A stretch of DNA of 9,783 nt from Pseudomonadota bacterium (GCA_023453655.1 JAEXTE010000433.1:1-9783), one strand, 5' to 3'; counted from the stretch's first letter, positions 1 through 6,134 are shown. Notes: generated by a model from the letters alone, not told the origin. Translations and numbers: made by a program.

Positions 1-420
1 TGGTGGACGCCCGCCGACGAGGCCGCCTTCGCCGGCCGCGCCGACCAGCTGGCCACGCAGTACGGTGCCTACGCCTATCCCGCCACGGAAGGGCTGCGGG
101 TGGACGCCGCGCTGACCCGCGAGCAGAACGTGGCGGACCTGGCCGCGGTGGAGCTGGCGTTCGATGCGCTGTCGGCCATGCAGCCGCCGCCGGACAAGGC
201 TGCGAAGGAGTCGTTTTTCCGCGCCTGGGCAGGCCTGTGGCGCGAACAGCTTGCGCCGGAAACGGCCACCCGCAACGCGTCCACGCTCGCGCATGCGCCG
301 GGCCAGTGGCGTGCCAACGGCCCCCTGGTCAACCACCCGGCCTTCATCGAAACCTTCGGCTGCAAGGCCGGCAACGCGATGATGCGCAAGGCCGACGAGC
401 AGGTGTCGATCTGGCGCTGA
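1..420 (+). CDS. M13 family metallopeptidase, C-terminal fragment (5' end outside window)
   Basis: Frame 1 is open from the left edge to TGA at 418-420 and gives 139 residues. They match the end of the neprilysin/PepO family: an opening WWTP followed by a QY-Y spacing, the region around the third zinc ligand (residues 38-46, ALTREQNVAD), then HAPGQWR (98-104), the GPLVNHPAF block and a closing IW. His98 and Arg104 match the substrate-binding His and Arg near the C-terminus of neprilysin (His711 and Arg717), with the same 6-residue spacing. The family removes or cuts peptides, usually in the periplasm or extracellularly in bacteria. The odd feature is Gln42: in the usual GENxAD motif this position is the zinc-binding Glu. 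The Gly pair that normally follows the AD is also AlaAla here. The HExxH motif lies upstream of the window, so activity cannot be judged. Family assignment is secure; catalytic competence is open. Confidence 0.9.
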   Translation, partial: WWTPADEAAFAGRADQLATQYGAYAYPATEGLRVDAALTREQNVADLAAVELAFDALSAMQPPPDKAAKESFFRAWAGLWREQLAPETATRNASTLAHAPGQWRANGPLVNHPAFIETFGCKAGNAMMRKADEQVSIWR

Positions 421-436
421 GCGCCGGATCGCGCGA

Positions 437-464
437 CGGCGGCCGGGCCCCCATCCGGCCGCCG
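437..464. terminator. GC hairpin between convergent peptidase and rhomboid genes
   Basis: A perfect 10-bp inverted repeat (437-446 with 455-464, arm CGGCGGCCGG) encloses an 8-nt loop in the 52-bp gap between two convergent stop codons. It could end transcription from both sides. Neither side has a T-tract, so it does not fit the standard intrinsic terminator; a role in transcript-end stability is equally possible. Confidence 0.4.
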
Positions 465-472
465 GGGATTGC

Positions 473-1126
473 CTAGACCACGCGGCGGATGCGGCGGCCG
501 CCGAACGGGGGCTGCCCGCGCCAGTGCCGGATCAGCAGCCAGCCGAACAGCATGCCGCCCAGGTGGGCGAAGTGGGCCACGCCCGACTGCGTGCCGGTGA
601 CGCCCAGCACCAGCTCGACCACCCCGTAGACGATCACCAGGGTGCGCGCCTTCATCGGCACCGGCGGGATCAGCAGCATCACCCGCTGGTTGGGGAACAG
701 CATCCCGTAGGCCAGCAGCAGGCCGAACACGCCGCCCGAGGCCCCCACGGTCGGGAAGTAGCCGCCGCCGTTGCGCAGGCTCCAGGACACCACCAGCAGC
801 TGGCACAGGCCGGCACCGACCACGCACACCAGGAAGTAGGTCAGGAAGCGCCGCTGTCCCCACGCGTACTCGAGCTGCGCGCCGAACATCAGCAGCGCCA
901 GCATGTTGAACAGCAGGTGGGCGATGTTGCTCGGGCTGTGCATGAAGCCGTGGGTGAGCAGCTGCCATGGCATGAACGACTGCGGCGCATACCCGGCGAC
1001 CTCCGGCGGCAGCCACGGCCACAGCATCAGCGGGTCGAGCGCGCCGCCCAGCATCAGCTGCAGGGCGAACACCGCGCAGTTGGCGATCAGCAAGGCCTTG
1101 GTAACGGGGGGAAGGTTGGTGAACAT
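473..1126 (-). CDS. Rhomboid family intramembrane serine protease
   Basis: A 217-residue polytopic membrane protein with the full rhomboid active site. His70 and Asn74 (HLLFN) are the oxyanion-side residues, Ser130 in GASGG is the nucleophile, and His188 in AHLGG completes the catalytic dyad. These correspond to His150, Asn154, Ser201 and His254 of E. coli GlpG. The length and roughly six hydrophobic segments fit a minimal six-helix rhomboid without an added cytoplasmic domain. Rhomboids cut transmembrane segments of other proteins within the lipid bilayer; the substrate here is unknown. ATG 1126 was chosen because AGGAG lies 5 nt upstream (1132-1136). An in-frame ATG at 1150 would place that Shine-Dalgarno inside the gene and overlaps a probable -10 box. 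The gene follows the ATL gene on the same strand with a 91-bp gap and probably has its own promoter. Confidence 0.93.
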   Translation of the reverse strand: MFTNLPPVTKALLIANCAVFALQLMLGGALDPLMLWPWLPPEVAGYAPQSFMPWQLLTHGFMHSPSNIAHLLFNMLALLMFGAQLEYAWGQRRFLTYFLVCVVGAGLCQLLVVSWSLRNGGGYFPTVGASGGVFGLLLAYGMLFPNQRVMLLIPPVPMKARTLVIVYGVVELVLGVTGTQSGVAHFAHLGGMLFGWLLIRHWRGQPPFGGRRIRRVV

Positions 1127-1154
1127 CGGCGCTCCTGCACTGGCGCCCATGATA
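1127..1154 (-). promoter_or_regulatory. Probable -10 box and Shine-Dalgarno of the rhomboid gene
   Basis: On the minus strand TATCAT (1154-1149) matches the sigma70 -10 consensus at 5 of 6 positions, and AGGAG sits at 1136-1132, 5 nt before ATG 1126. Transcription would begin near 1142 and give a leader of about 16 nt. No convincing -35 hexamer is visible at normal spacing. Confidence 0.35.
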
Positions 1155-1210
1155 ACGGGGGATGCCGTGGCGGCCGGTCGACGCCGCGGGATGGTCTTTC
1201 CCGCTCCCGT

Positions 1211-1228
1211 CGCGCGATCAGTCGCGCG
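1211..1228. repeat. Perfect hairpin with the ATL stop codon in its loop
   Basis: CGCGCGA (1211-1217) is exactly complementary to TCGCGCG (1222-1228), leaving the 4-nt loop 1218-1221. Read on the minus strand the loop is CTGA, so the TGA stop of the ATL gene sits in the tetraloop. It may terminate or stabilise the ATL transcript before the rhomboid promoter. No T-tract follows on the minus strand. Confidence 0.35.
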
Positions 1229-1565
1229 CCGGCCCCCACAGCGCCGCATCGAGGTCGCCGTCCGTGGCCGGCATGCGCACGCGCCCCTTGTCGACGACCA
1301 CGCCCTCGGCGCGCAGCCGCCGCACCTGCTCGCGGAATCCGCGCGAGCCGGCCGGCAAGGCGATCCTGCCGTCGCTGCGCAGGATCCGGTGCCAGGGCAG
1401 CGTGGGATCGTCGTTGCCCGAGAGCAGCCGCGCCACCAGGCGCGCCCGCCCCGGCAGACCTGCACGGCGCGCGATCTGGCCATAGCCGGCGACCGCGCCG
1501 CGCGGCACGGCGCGGATCGCGGCCAGGATGCGCTCGGCGATCGGATCGGCAGACACGGCGTCCAT
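1218..1565 (-). CDS. Alkyltransferase-like (ATL) protein of the MGMT family
   Basis: A 115-residue protein consisting of the DNA-binding, active-site domain of O6-alkylguanine-DNA alkyltransferase. Tyr28 (GYGQIA) matches the nucleotide-flipping Tyr, the Arg-rich stretch around residues 40-46 lies where the helix-turn-helix arginine finger is expected, and residues 57-60 read PWHR. In true transferases this is PCHR and the Cys accepts the alkyl group; here Trp58 replaces it, so the protein cannot repair by alkyl transfer. ATL proteins of this kind bind O6-alkylguanine and pass the lesion to nucleotide excision repair (shown for E. coli YbaZ and fission yeast Atl1). Length is normal for ATLs, which lack the N-terminal domain of Ada/Ogt. 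No Shine-Dalgarno is seen before ATG 1565, but a possible -10 lies 8 nt upstream, so a leaderless mRNA is possible. Confidence 0.9.
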   Translation of the reverse strand: MDAVSADPIAERILAAIRAVPRGAVAGYGQIARRAGLPGRARLVARLLSGNDDPTLPWHRILRSDGRIALPAGSRGFREQVRRLRAEGVVVDKGRVRMPATDGDLDAALWGPARD

Positions 1566-1610
1566 CGGCGACTAGGATATCCGGGTCCCGACGTGCGAGC
1601 CCGCAGCACC
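1566..1610. promoter_or_regulatory. Divergent promoter region with overlapping -10-like boxes
   Basis: Only 45 bp separate the ATL start (-) from the 136-aa gene start (+). TAGGAT (1573-1578) can serve the plus strand and TATCCT (1579-1574) the minus strand, each matching 4 of 6 -10 positions, and they overlap. The minus box ends 8 nt before the ATL ATG, which would give an essentially leaderless transcript. No clear -35 boxes are visible. RNA polymerase could occupy only one of the two at a time. Confidence 0.3.
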
Positions 1611-2021
1611 ATGCAGAACTTCGAACAGATCCGCCGCCACCTGCTCGGCGGCGATTTCCGGGTCACCATGCAGGAGCCCTACGTGATCTGCGTGGAGCTC
1701 TCGCTGGACGGCGGGCGCCGCCACCAGGCGATCTTCCTGGCGGAGCTGCAGGACGACGACGGCCGCAACTACCTGCGCGTGAGCACGGTGATCGCGCCGA
1801 TCACGGGCATCGACGCGCGCCGCGCGCTGGCGTTCAACTGGAGCACGCGCGTGGGCTACCTCGCCATCGGCGAACTCGATGGCGTGCCCTACCTGCAGTT
1901 GTGCGAGAACCGTCCCTACGACGGCCGCAGCGCCGCCGAGATCGGGCGCGTGGTGCTGGAGGTGGGGGGCATGGGCGACCGCCTGGAGCGGGCGCTCTCG
2001 GCAGAGGGCGACCTGCTGTAA
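1611..2021 (+). CDS. Conserved-looking small protein of unknown function (possible CesT/YbjN-like fold)
   Basis: A 136-residue soluble acidic protein with no signal peptide or membrane segment. I do not recognise a named family. The layout is an N-terminal helix (FEQIRRHLL), beta-rich segments with polar turns (residues 17-65), a central helix (68-79) ending in Asn-Trp, two more strands and a C-terminal helix (106-130). This resembles the small alpha/beta fold of type III secretion chaperones (CesT) and YbjN proteins, where a similar Leu/Phe-Asn turn precedes the last sheet. The similarity is only in pattern, and no secretion genes are nearby. The codon pattern (G/C at third positions), a clean ATG start and the divergent arrangement with the ATL gene support a real gene. 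The Shine-Dalgarno is weak. Confidence 0.8.
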   Translation: MQNFEQIRRHLLGGDFRVTMQEPYVICVELSLDGGRRHQAIFLAELQDDDGRNYLRVSTVIAPITGIDARRALAFNWSTRVGYLAIGELDGVPYLQLCENRPYDGRSAAEIGRVVLEVGGMGDRLERALSAEGDLL

Positions 2022-2023
2022 GA

Positions 2024-2063
2024 CCGGCGGCGGGCACCAGCCGGGCGGCGTCCCCGCCACCGG
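2024..2063 (+). terminator. GC hairpin directly after the 136-aa gene
   Basis: CCGGCGGCGGG (2024-2034) pairs with CCCGCCACCGG (2053-2063), giving 11 positions with one mismatch and an 18-nt loop. It starts 2 nt after the TAA. There is no T-tract. Confidence 0.4.
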
Positions 2064-2070
2064 ACGGCAC

Positions 2071-2099
2071 GCGCGGACGGCGCCGTGGCCCGCCCGCGC
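2071..2099 (-). terminator. GC inverted repeat downstream of the phosphate permease gene
   Basis: GCGCGG (2071-2076) pairs with CCGCGC (2094-2099). The loop contains the 10-bp palindrome ACGGCGCCGT (2077-2086). It lies 6 nt past the permease stop on the minus strand, opposite the hairpin of the convergent gene. No T-tract is present, so the terminator role is inferred from position. Confidence 0.3.
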
Positions 2100-2105
2100 C
2101 GATGA

Positions 2106-3233
2106 TCAGGCCCAGCCCCTGCTCTGCATCAGGCGGAACAGCAGGTAGGCGATCCCGCCCGACATCGGGATGGTCAGGATCCAGGCCCAGATCATCTTGT
2201 GGACCACGCCCCACTTGATCGCGTTCAGGCGCTTGGCCGTGCCCACGCCCATGATCGCGGACGAGATGTTGTGCGTGGTCGACACCGGGATGCCCAGCGA
2301 AGACGCGGCCAGGATCACCGATGCGGCGCTGGTCTCGGCCGCGAAGCCGTGGATCGGATGCAGCTTGACCAGCTTGTGGCCGAGCGTCTTGATGATGCGC
2401 CAGCCGCCGGCGGCGGTACCGGCCGCCATCACCACGGCGCAGGTGATCTTGATCCAGGTGTCGATGTCGCCGTTGGCCAGCGCCTCGTCGGACGGATGCA
2501 GGAACGCCAGCCAGCCAGGCAGCACGTCGAGCGTGCCCGCGGCCTGCGCACTGACCAGGGTCAGCGCGACGATGCCCATGGTCTTCTGCGCGTCGTTCAT
2601 GCCGTGGGCGAAGCCCATGCCCGCGGCGCTGACGATCTGCGCCTTGCCGAAGAAGCCGTTGACCCAGCGCGGCCGGGCGATGCGCGCCAGGATGCCGCCG
2701 CTGCGCGCCATCATCGAGATGACGAAGAACAGCACGCCCATCATCAGGAAACCGGCCGCGAAGCCCAGCACCGGCGAGGACACCATCGGCACGATCACCT
2801 TCCACAGCACGCCGGCGCTGCGGTAGACCGGCTCGGCCGGCTCGGACCAGATCACCACGTCGACGTTGTTGTAGGCCGCCGCCAGCGCGGCGCCGATCAG
2901 GCCGCCGATCAGGGCGTGCGAGGACGAGGACGGCAGGCCGAACCACCAGGTGATCAGGTTCCAGGTGATGCCACCCAGCAGCGCGCACAGGATCAGCTGC
3001 GAGCCGACCTCGATCACGCCCGCGTCGATCAGTCCGGACGAGATCGTCTTGGCCACCGCGGTGCCGGCCAGCGCGCCGATCAGGTTCATCGAGGCGGCCA
3101 GGCCCACCGCCTGCATCGGCGAAAGCACCTTGGTGGCGACCACGGTGGCGATCGAATTGGCGGTGTCGTGGAACCCGTTGATGTATTCGAACACCAGCGC
3201 GGTGATCACCACCACCATGACCAGGGTCAGCAT
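2106..3233 (-). CDS. pit: PiT-family inorganic phosphate permease
   Basis: A 375-residue inner-membrane protein with about ten hydrophobic helices and the internal duplication typical of PiT transporters. The paired signatures are GFHDTANS (20-27) and AHGMNDAQK (209-217), with GLPSSSSHALIGG (99-111) and GIPVSTTHNISSAIMG (314-329) as the second pair. These transporters take up phosphate, often as a neutral metal-phosphate complex, with a proton or cation. The protein is compact and has only a short central loop (about 180-205). The gene begins 13 bp after the DUF47 gene stop on the same strand, so the two are almost certainly one operon with the accessory protein first. No good Shine-Dalgarno precedes ATG 3233, which fits translational coupling to the upstream gene. 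An in-frame ATG at 3218 is a less likely start because it would remove part of the first helix. Confidence 0.95.
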   Translation of the reverse strand: MLTLVMVVVITALVFEYINGFHDTANSIATVVATKVLSPMQAVGLAASMNLIGALAGTAVAKTISSGLIDAGVIEVGSQLILCALLGGITWNLITWWFGLPSSSSHALIGGLIGAALAAAYNNVDVVIWSEPAEPVYRSAGVLWKVIVPMVSSPVLGFAAGFLMMGVLFFVISMMARSGGILARIARPRWVNGFFGKAQIVSAAGMGFAHGMNDAQKTMGIVALTLVSAQAAGTLDVLPGWLAFLHPSDEALANGDIDTWIKITCAVVMAAGTAAGGWRIIKTLGHKLVKLHPIHGFAAETSAASVILAASSLGIPVSTTHNISSAIMGVGTAKRLNAIKWGVVHKMIWAWILTIPMSGGIAYLLFRLMQSRGWA

Positions 3234-3246
3234 CGTGGCGGCCCGG

Positions 3247-3873
3247 TCAGGAGTTCTTGAGCACGATTTCGTAGGCGACCACGCCGGCTTCGCGGCAGCG
3301 GTCGATCGCCTTCTCGAGGATCTCGAAGAACTCCTTGAGCAGGAACATCTGCAGCGGGTCGAGCTTGCCCGAGTAGATGTCGCGGTAGAGCTCGAGCATC
3401 AGCCGGTCGGCCTCGTTCTCCAAGGCGCGCAGGCGGTCGTTGAGCGCCTTCATCGGCTCGAGCTTCATCGCGCGCAGCGCCTTGACCATCTCCACCACCA
3501 CCCCGGCGGCCTGCTCGAGCATCGCCGCGCGCGGCGCGAAGTCGATGTGCTCCAGGTGCTGGGTCGCCAGCGAGTAGCGGTCGGCGAACTTCTCGATCTG
3601 CTTGGGGATCTTGTACAGCGCCGAGCCCAGCGCCTCGATGTCCTCGCGCTCGATCGGGGTGATGAAACTGTCCACCAGCGCCTGGCTGATCTTGTCCGAG
3701 GCCTCGCGCTCGCGCAGGCGGGCCAGCTTGAAGGCGTCCAGGGCGGGCTGGCGGTCGGCCTCCCGGAGCATGGCGTGCAGGGCCTTGGCCGCGTCGTGGG
3801 CCGCCACGGCGGCGTCCTCGAGCAGCGTGTAGAACTGGTTGCCCTGCCCGAACATGGTTTGCAAGGAGAACAT
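3247..3873 (-). CDS. DUF47/PhoU-like accessory protein of the Pit phosphate transporter
   Basis: A 208-residue, all-helical cytoplasmic protein of the DUF47 (TIGR00153) family, which shares the PhoU fold. Typical elements are the N-terminal MFSLQTMFGQG, the first acidic helix pair (about 53-80, with Glu57/Asp60 and the TPIERED turn at 72-78), and the second (LENEADRL, 151-158). In PhoU-like proteins these acidic motifs bind metal clusters. Members lie next to pit genes in many bacteria and are thought to regulate or assist the permease; the mechanism is not well established. The length is close to the family norm. ATG 3873 is preferred over the internal ATG at 3855 because family members begin with MFSL. 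A GGGA about 10 nt upstream is a modest ribosome site. Confidence 0.93.
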   Translation of the reverse strand: MFSLQTMFGQGNQFYTLLEDAAVAAHDAAKALHAMLREADRQPALDAFKLARLREREASDKISQALVDSFITPIEREDIEALGSALYKIPKQIEKFADRYSLATQHLEHIDFAPRAAMLEQAAGVVVEMVKALRAMKLEPMKALNDRLRALENEADRLMLELYRDIYSGKLDPLQMFLLKEFFEILEKAIDRCREAGVVAYEIVLKNS

Positions 3874-3919
3874 CGCGATGGATCCCGCCGCCGGGGAGTG
3901 GACGGCCTTTCGGGGCGGA

Positions 3920-3925
3920 ATTATG
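3920..3925 (-). promoter_or_regulatory. Possible -10 box of the DUF47-pit operon
   Basis: The minus strand reads CATAAT (5 of 6 with TATAAT) in one of the few AT-containing spots of the 291-bp spacer, about 47 nt before ATG 3873. A weak -35 (TGGCGA, 3949-3944) lies 18 nt away. I looked for a Pho box (CTGTCAT-type repeats) and saw none. Confidence 0.25.
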
Positions 3926-3994
3926 ACCGGTCGCCCCCCTGCGTCGCCATCACCGGCGTCGAAACCGTGAGAAAGGACCGCCCGGACCGGGTGT

Positions 3995-4000
3995 TATGAT
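3995..4000 (+). promoter_or_regulatory. Possible -10 box of the CNNM/CorC-exoD operon
   Basis: TATGAT matches the -10 consensus at 5 of 6 positions. It is preceded by the short palindrome CCCGGACCGGG (3981-3991), which falls in the spacer between -10 and -35 and could be a protein-binding site. No clear -35 is present. Transcription from here would give a leader of about 158 nt before ATG 4165. Confidence 0.3.
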
Positions 4001-4164
4001 GCGCTGCCGCGCCCAAGTGCCGCGCCGCCGCTCCATGGACGACGACCCTCCTCCGCCCTCCCGCCGGCCCAGTCCCGACCGCATCCCCCGCACGGATCCC
4101 GCCCTGACCGCCCACGCGGCCCGGGGTCCGGCGCACGCTCCGCACCCGGCCAGGCAGGTGCGCG
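4001..4164 (+). other. Long GC-rich 5' leader of the CNNM/CorC gene
   Basis: Together with 3874-4000 this forms a 291-bp divergent spacer with no established gene. It contains a 45-codon ORF (separate entry) and an imperfect hairpin, GGCCCGGGGT (4118-4127) with ACCCGGCC (4144-4151), 8 bp with two bulges. The hairpin ends exactly before the Shine-Dalgarno-like AGGCAGG (4152-4158) of ATG 4165. I looked for yybP-ykoY or M-box landmarks and could not identify either. Confidence 0.35.
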
Positions 4165-4172
4165 ATGCTTGA
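4035..4172 (+). CDS. Possible Pro-rich leader peptide upstream of the CNNM/CorC gene
   Basis: A 45-codon ORF begins Met-Asp-Asp-Asp followed by four Pro and then Ser-Arg-Arg-Pro. It has 11 Pro and 7 Arg overall. Its TGA (4170-4172) lies just inside the transporter gene, so the two reading frames overlap by 8 nt. An acidic plus Pro-rich N-terminus followed by Arg is the pattern of MgtL, the leader of the Mg2+ transporter gene mgtA in enterobacteria, where such residues destabilise ribosomes at low Mg2+. Evidence against: no Shine-Dalgarno is visible, Pro and Arg codons are expected by chance in GC-rich DNA, and about 8 of 45 codons end in T, more than in the neighbouring genes. Treat as a hypothesis. 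Confidence 0.2.
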   Translation: MDDDPPPPSRRPSPDRIPRTDPALTAHAARGPAHAPHPARQVRDA

Positions 4173-5490
4173 ACTGGCGATCGTCCTGCTGCTGATCGGA
4201 TGCAACGCCTTCTTCGCGCTGTCGGAGATGTCGGTCGTCACCTCGCGCAAGGGGCGGCTGCGGCAGATGGCCGAGCACCGCGGGGCGCGCAAGGCGCTGG
4301 AGCTGGCCGAGCATCCCGAGCGTTTCCTGTCCACCGTGCAGGTGGGCATCACCCTGATCGGCATCCTCACCGGCATGTTCGGCGGCGACGCCATCGGCGC
4401 CCGGATCGGCACCCGGCTGCTGGCCACCTTCCCGTCGATGGGCGCGAAGATGCCCTTCTTCGAGGGCAGCTACGCCGCCGTGACCGGCACGGTCCTGGCC
4501 GTCGGCCTGATCACCTACCTGAGCATCGTGCTGGGCGAACTGGTGCCCAAGCGCCTGGCCCTGCTGGCGCCCGAGCGCCTGGCCGCGCTGGTGGCGCTGC
4601 CGATGCACTGGCTCTCGCGCCTGGCGGCGCCGGCGGTGCGCCTGCTGGGCGCGTCGGTGGGCGCCATCCTGCGCCTGCTGCGGCTGCACCAGACCGAGGC
4701 CGCGCAGGTTACCGAAGAGGAGATCCGCCTGCTGGTGAGCGAGAGCCACGAGCAGGGCGTGATCGACGCCGACGAGCGCAACATGATGAACCGCGTGCTG
4801 CGCCTGGGCGACCGCAGCGCGGCCAGCCTGATGACGCCGCGCACCCGCATCGCCTGGCTGGACGCGGCCGAGGGTTTCGAGGAGAACCTGGCGCTGATGC
4901 GCGCCACCCCGTTCTCGCGCTACCCGGTCTACCGCGGCAACGACGCCGACGTGGTCGGCATCCTCGAGATCAAGTCGCTGATCGACCGGCTCGAGGAGCC
5001 GGAGTTCGACCTGTTCAAGTACCTGCGCGAGCCGCTGTTCGTGTCCGAGTCGACTCCGGCGCTGAAGCTGCTCGAGATCCTGCGCGAGGAGCAGTATTCG
5101 CTGGCGCTGGTGGTCGACGAGTACGGCGACGTGGCCGGCCTGGTCACGGTCAACGACGTGCTCGAGGCGGTCATCGGCCGCACCCAGACCGGCGAGGGCC
5201 CGGATGCGGTGTCGCAGGTGGTCGCCCGCGAGGACGGATCGCTGCTGGTCGACGGGACCGCCTCGGTGGAGACGGTGCGCGAGCTGTTCGGCAGCGGCAC
5301 CCTGCCGGGCGAAGAGGAGCACGACTACCACACGGCCGCAGGCATGGTGATCGCGCACTTCGGGCGCATTCCCAACGTCGGCGAGCACTTCCAATGGAGC
5401 GGCTGGCGCATCGAGGTGGTCGACCTCGATGGCCCCCGGATCGACAAGCTGCTGGTGCAGCGTGTGGATGCGGGCGATGGCGGACACTGA
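4165..5490 (+). CDS. CNNM/CorC (HlyC/CorC) family divalent-cation transporter with CBS pair
   Basis: A 441-residue protein with the complete architecture of the family. It has an N-terminal DUF21 (CNNM) membrane domain (about 1-195) with SEMSVVTSRKGRL (20-32), the FLSTVQVGIT helix (54-63) and ELVPKRLA (125-132). Two CBS domains follow (about 222-280 and 288-340), the second carrying VVDEYGDVAGLVT (316-328), and then a C-terminal CorC_HlyC domain (about 355-436). Proteins of this family move Mg2+ (and Co2+) across the inner membrane, mostly as exporters, with the CBS pair binding ATP or other nucleotides. The old name 'hemolysin' is misleading. ATG 4165 is supported by AGGCAGG 6 nt upstream and by the very start of DUF21. 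The gene overlaps the following exoD gene by 14 nt, which indicates an operon. The exact cation and direction cannot be read from the sequence. Confidence 0.93.
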   Translation: MLELAIVLLLIGCNAFFALSEMSVVTSRKGRLRQMAEHRGARKALELAEHPERFLSTVQVGITLIGILTGMFGGDAIGARIGTRLLATFPSMGAKMPFFEGSYAAVTGTVLAVGLITYLSIVLGELVPKRLALLAPERLAALVALPMHWLSRLAAPAVRLLGASVGAILRLLRLHQTEAAQVTEEEIRLLVSESHEQGVIDADERNMMNRVLRLGDRSAASLMTPRTRIAWLDAAEGFEENLALMRATPFSRYPVYRGNDADVVGILEIKSLIDRLEEPEFDLFKYLREPLFVSESTPALKLLEILREEQYSLALVVDEYGDVAGLVTVNDVLEAVIGRTQTGEGPDAVSQVVAREDGSLLVDGTASVETVRELFGSGTLPGEEEHDYHTAAGMVIAHFGRIPNVGEHFQWSGWRIEVVDLDGPRIDKLLVQRVDAGDGGH

Positions 5491-6127
5491 CGCGCACGGC
5501 ACCAGCCGCGCGCAGGCCGCGGTCCTGGGCACCCGCGAACTGCTCGACGCGCTCGCGCGGGGCGACAGCGGGGACCACCTGCGGCTGGAGGACATCCTGG
5601 CCGGGCTCAGCCGGCAGGTGTTCGGCATGCTGCTGTTCGTGTCCACCCTGCCCGCCTTCATCCCGATCCCGGGGGTCGGCGGCGCGATCAGCGGGCCGGC
5701 CACGGTCCTGGTCGGCGTGCACCTGCTGGTCGGCATGCGCAGGCTGTGGCTGCCGCGCTTCGTCGCCAGGCGCGGGCCGCGCCGGTCCAGCCTGCAGGCG
5801 TTCCAGCGCGCGGTCGATCCCTGGCTGACCCGCCTGGAGCGCGTGGTCAGGCCGCGCCTGACCATGTTGATCGAGCATCGCGCCGCGGCCATGTTCACCG
5901 GCCTGCTGCTGGTGCTGCTGGGGATCCTGCTGGCGCTGCCGATCCCGTTCACCAACTACCTGTTCGGCGCGCTGATGCTGGTCTACGCCTTCGCCCTGCT
6001 CGAACGCGACGGCGGACTGATGCTGCTGTGCTGGGTGGCCGGCATCGTCGCGATCGTGGTGTTCGGCATCCTCAGCGGCACGCTCGCGACCGCGGCGACG
6101 CAGTGGCTGGGCGGCCTGCTGGCCTGA
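5477..6127 (+). CDS. exoD: ExoD-family membrane protein
   Basis: A 216-residue integral membrane protein with the ExoD layout: a soluble N-terminus with a predicted helix ending ELLDALARGDSGDHLRLEDIL (20-40), two hydrophobic helices around a Pro-rich turn (FIPIPGVGG, 61-69), a basic amphipathic stretch (88-128), and a second hydrophobic half with a matching turn (LPIPFTN, 154-160). ExoD was named in Sinorhizobium for effects on exopolysaccharide and symbiosis; its biochemical role is unknown. The start at 5477 is preferred because it gives a typical N-terminus. In-frame ATGs at 5468 and 5429 would lengthen the overlap with the transporter gene and add atypical Cys/Trp residues. With the chosen start the genes overlap by 14 nt, so co-translation is likely. 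Confidence 0.85.
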   Translation: MADTDAHGTSRAQAAVLGTRELLDALARGDSGDHLRLEDILAGLSRQVFGMLLFVSTLPAFIPIPGVGGAISGPATVLVGVHLLVGMRRLWLPRFVARRGPRRSSLQAFQRAVDPWLTRLERVVRPRLTMLIEHRAAAMFTGLLLVLLGILLALPIPFTNYLFGALMLVYAFALLERDGGLMLLCWVAGIVAIVVFGILSGTLATAATQWLGGLLA

Positions 6128-6134
6128 GCGGACT

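Noticed and set aside
1127..1669. Upstream extension of the rhomboid frame to 1669
   Set aside because: It would cover the ATL gene in another frame, and the strong AGGAG and -10 box fix the start at 1126.
524..2218. 564-residue open frame on + across the rhomboid and ATL genes
   Set aside because: Repetitive Gln/His/Arg composition, crosses several real genes and intergenic hairpins, no plausible start site.
2106..3873. Pho-box control of the DUF47-pit operon
   Set aside because: No pair of CTGTCAT-like repeats at the right spacing is present upstream of 3873.
4001..4164. Metal-sensing riboswitch (yybP-ykoY or M-box) in the transporter leader
   Set aside because: None of the conserved sequence landmarks of these classes could be found by eye; only an imperfect hairpin is visible.
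3994..5955. 653-residue open frame on - across the CNNM/CorC and exoD genes
   Set aside because: Low-complexity product without family signal, caused by the scarcity of stop codons in GC-rich antisense DNA.
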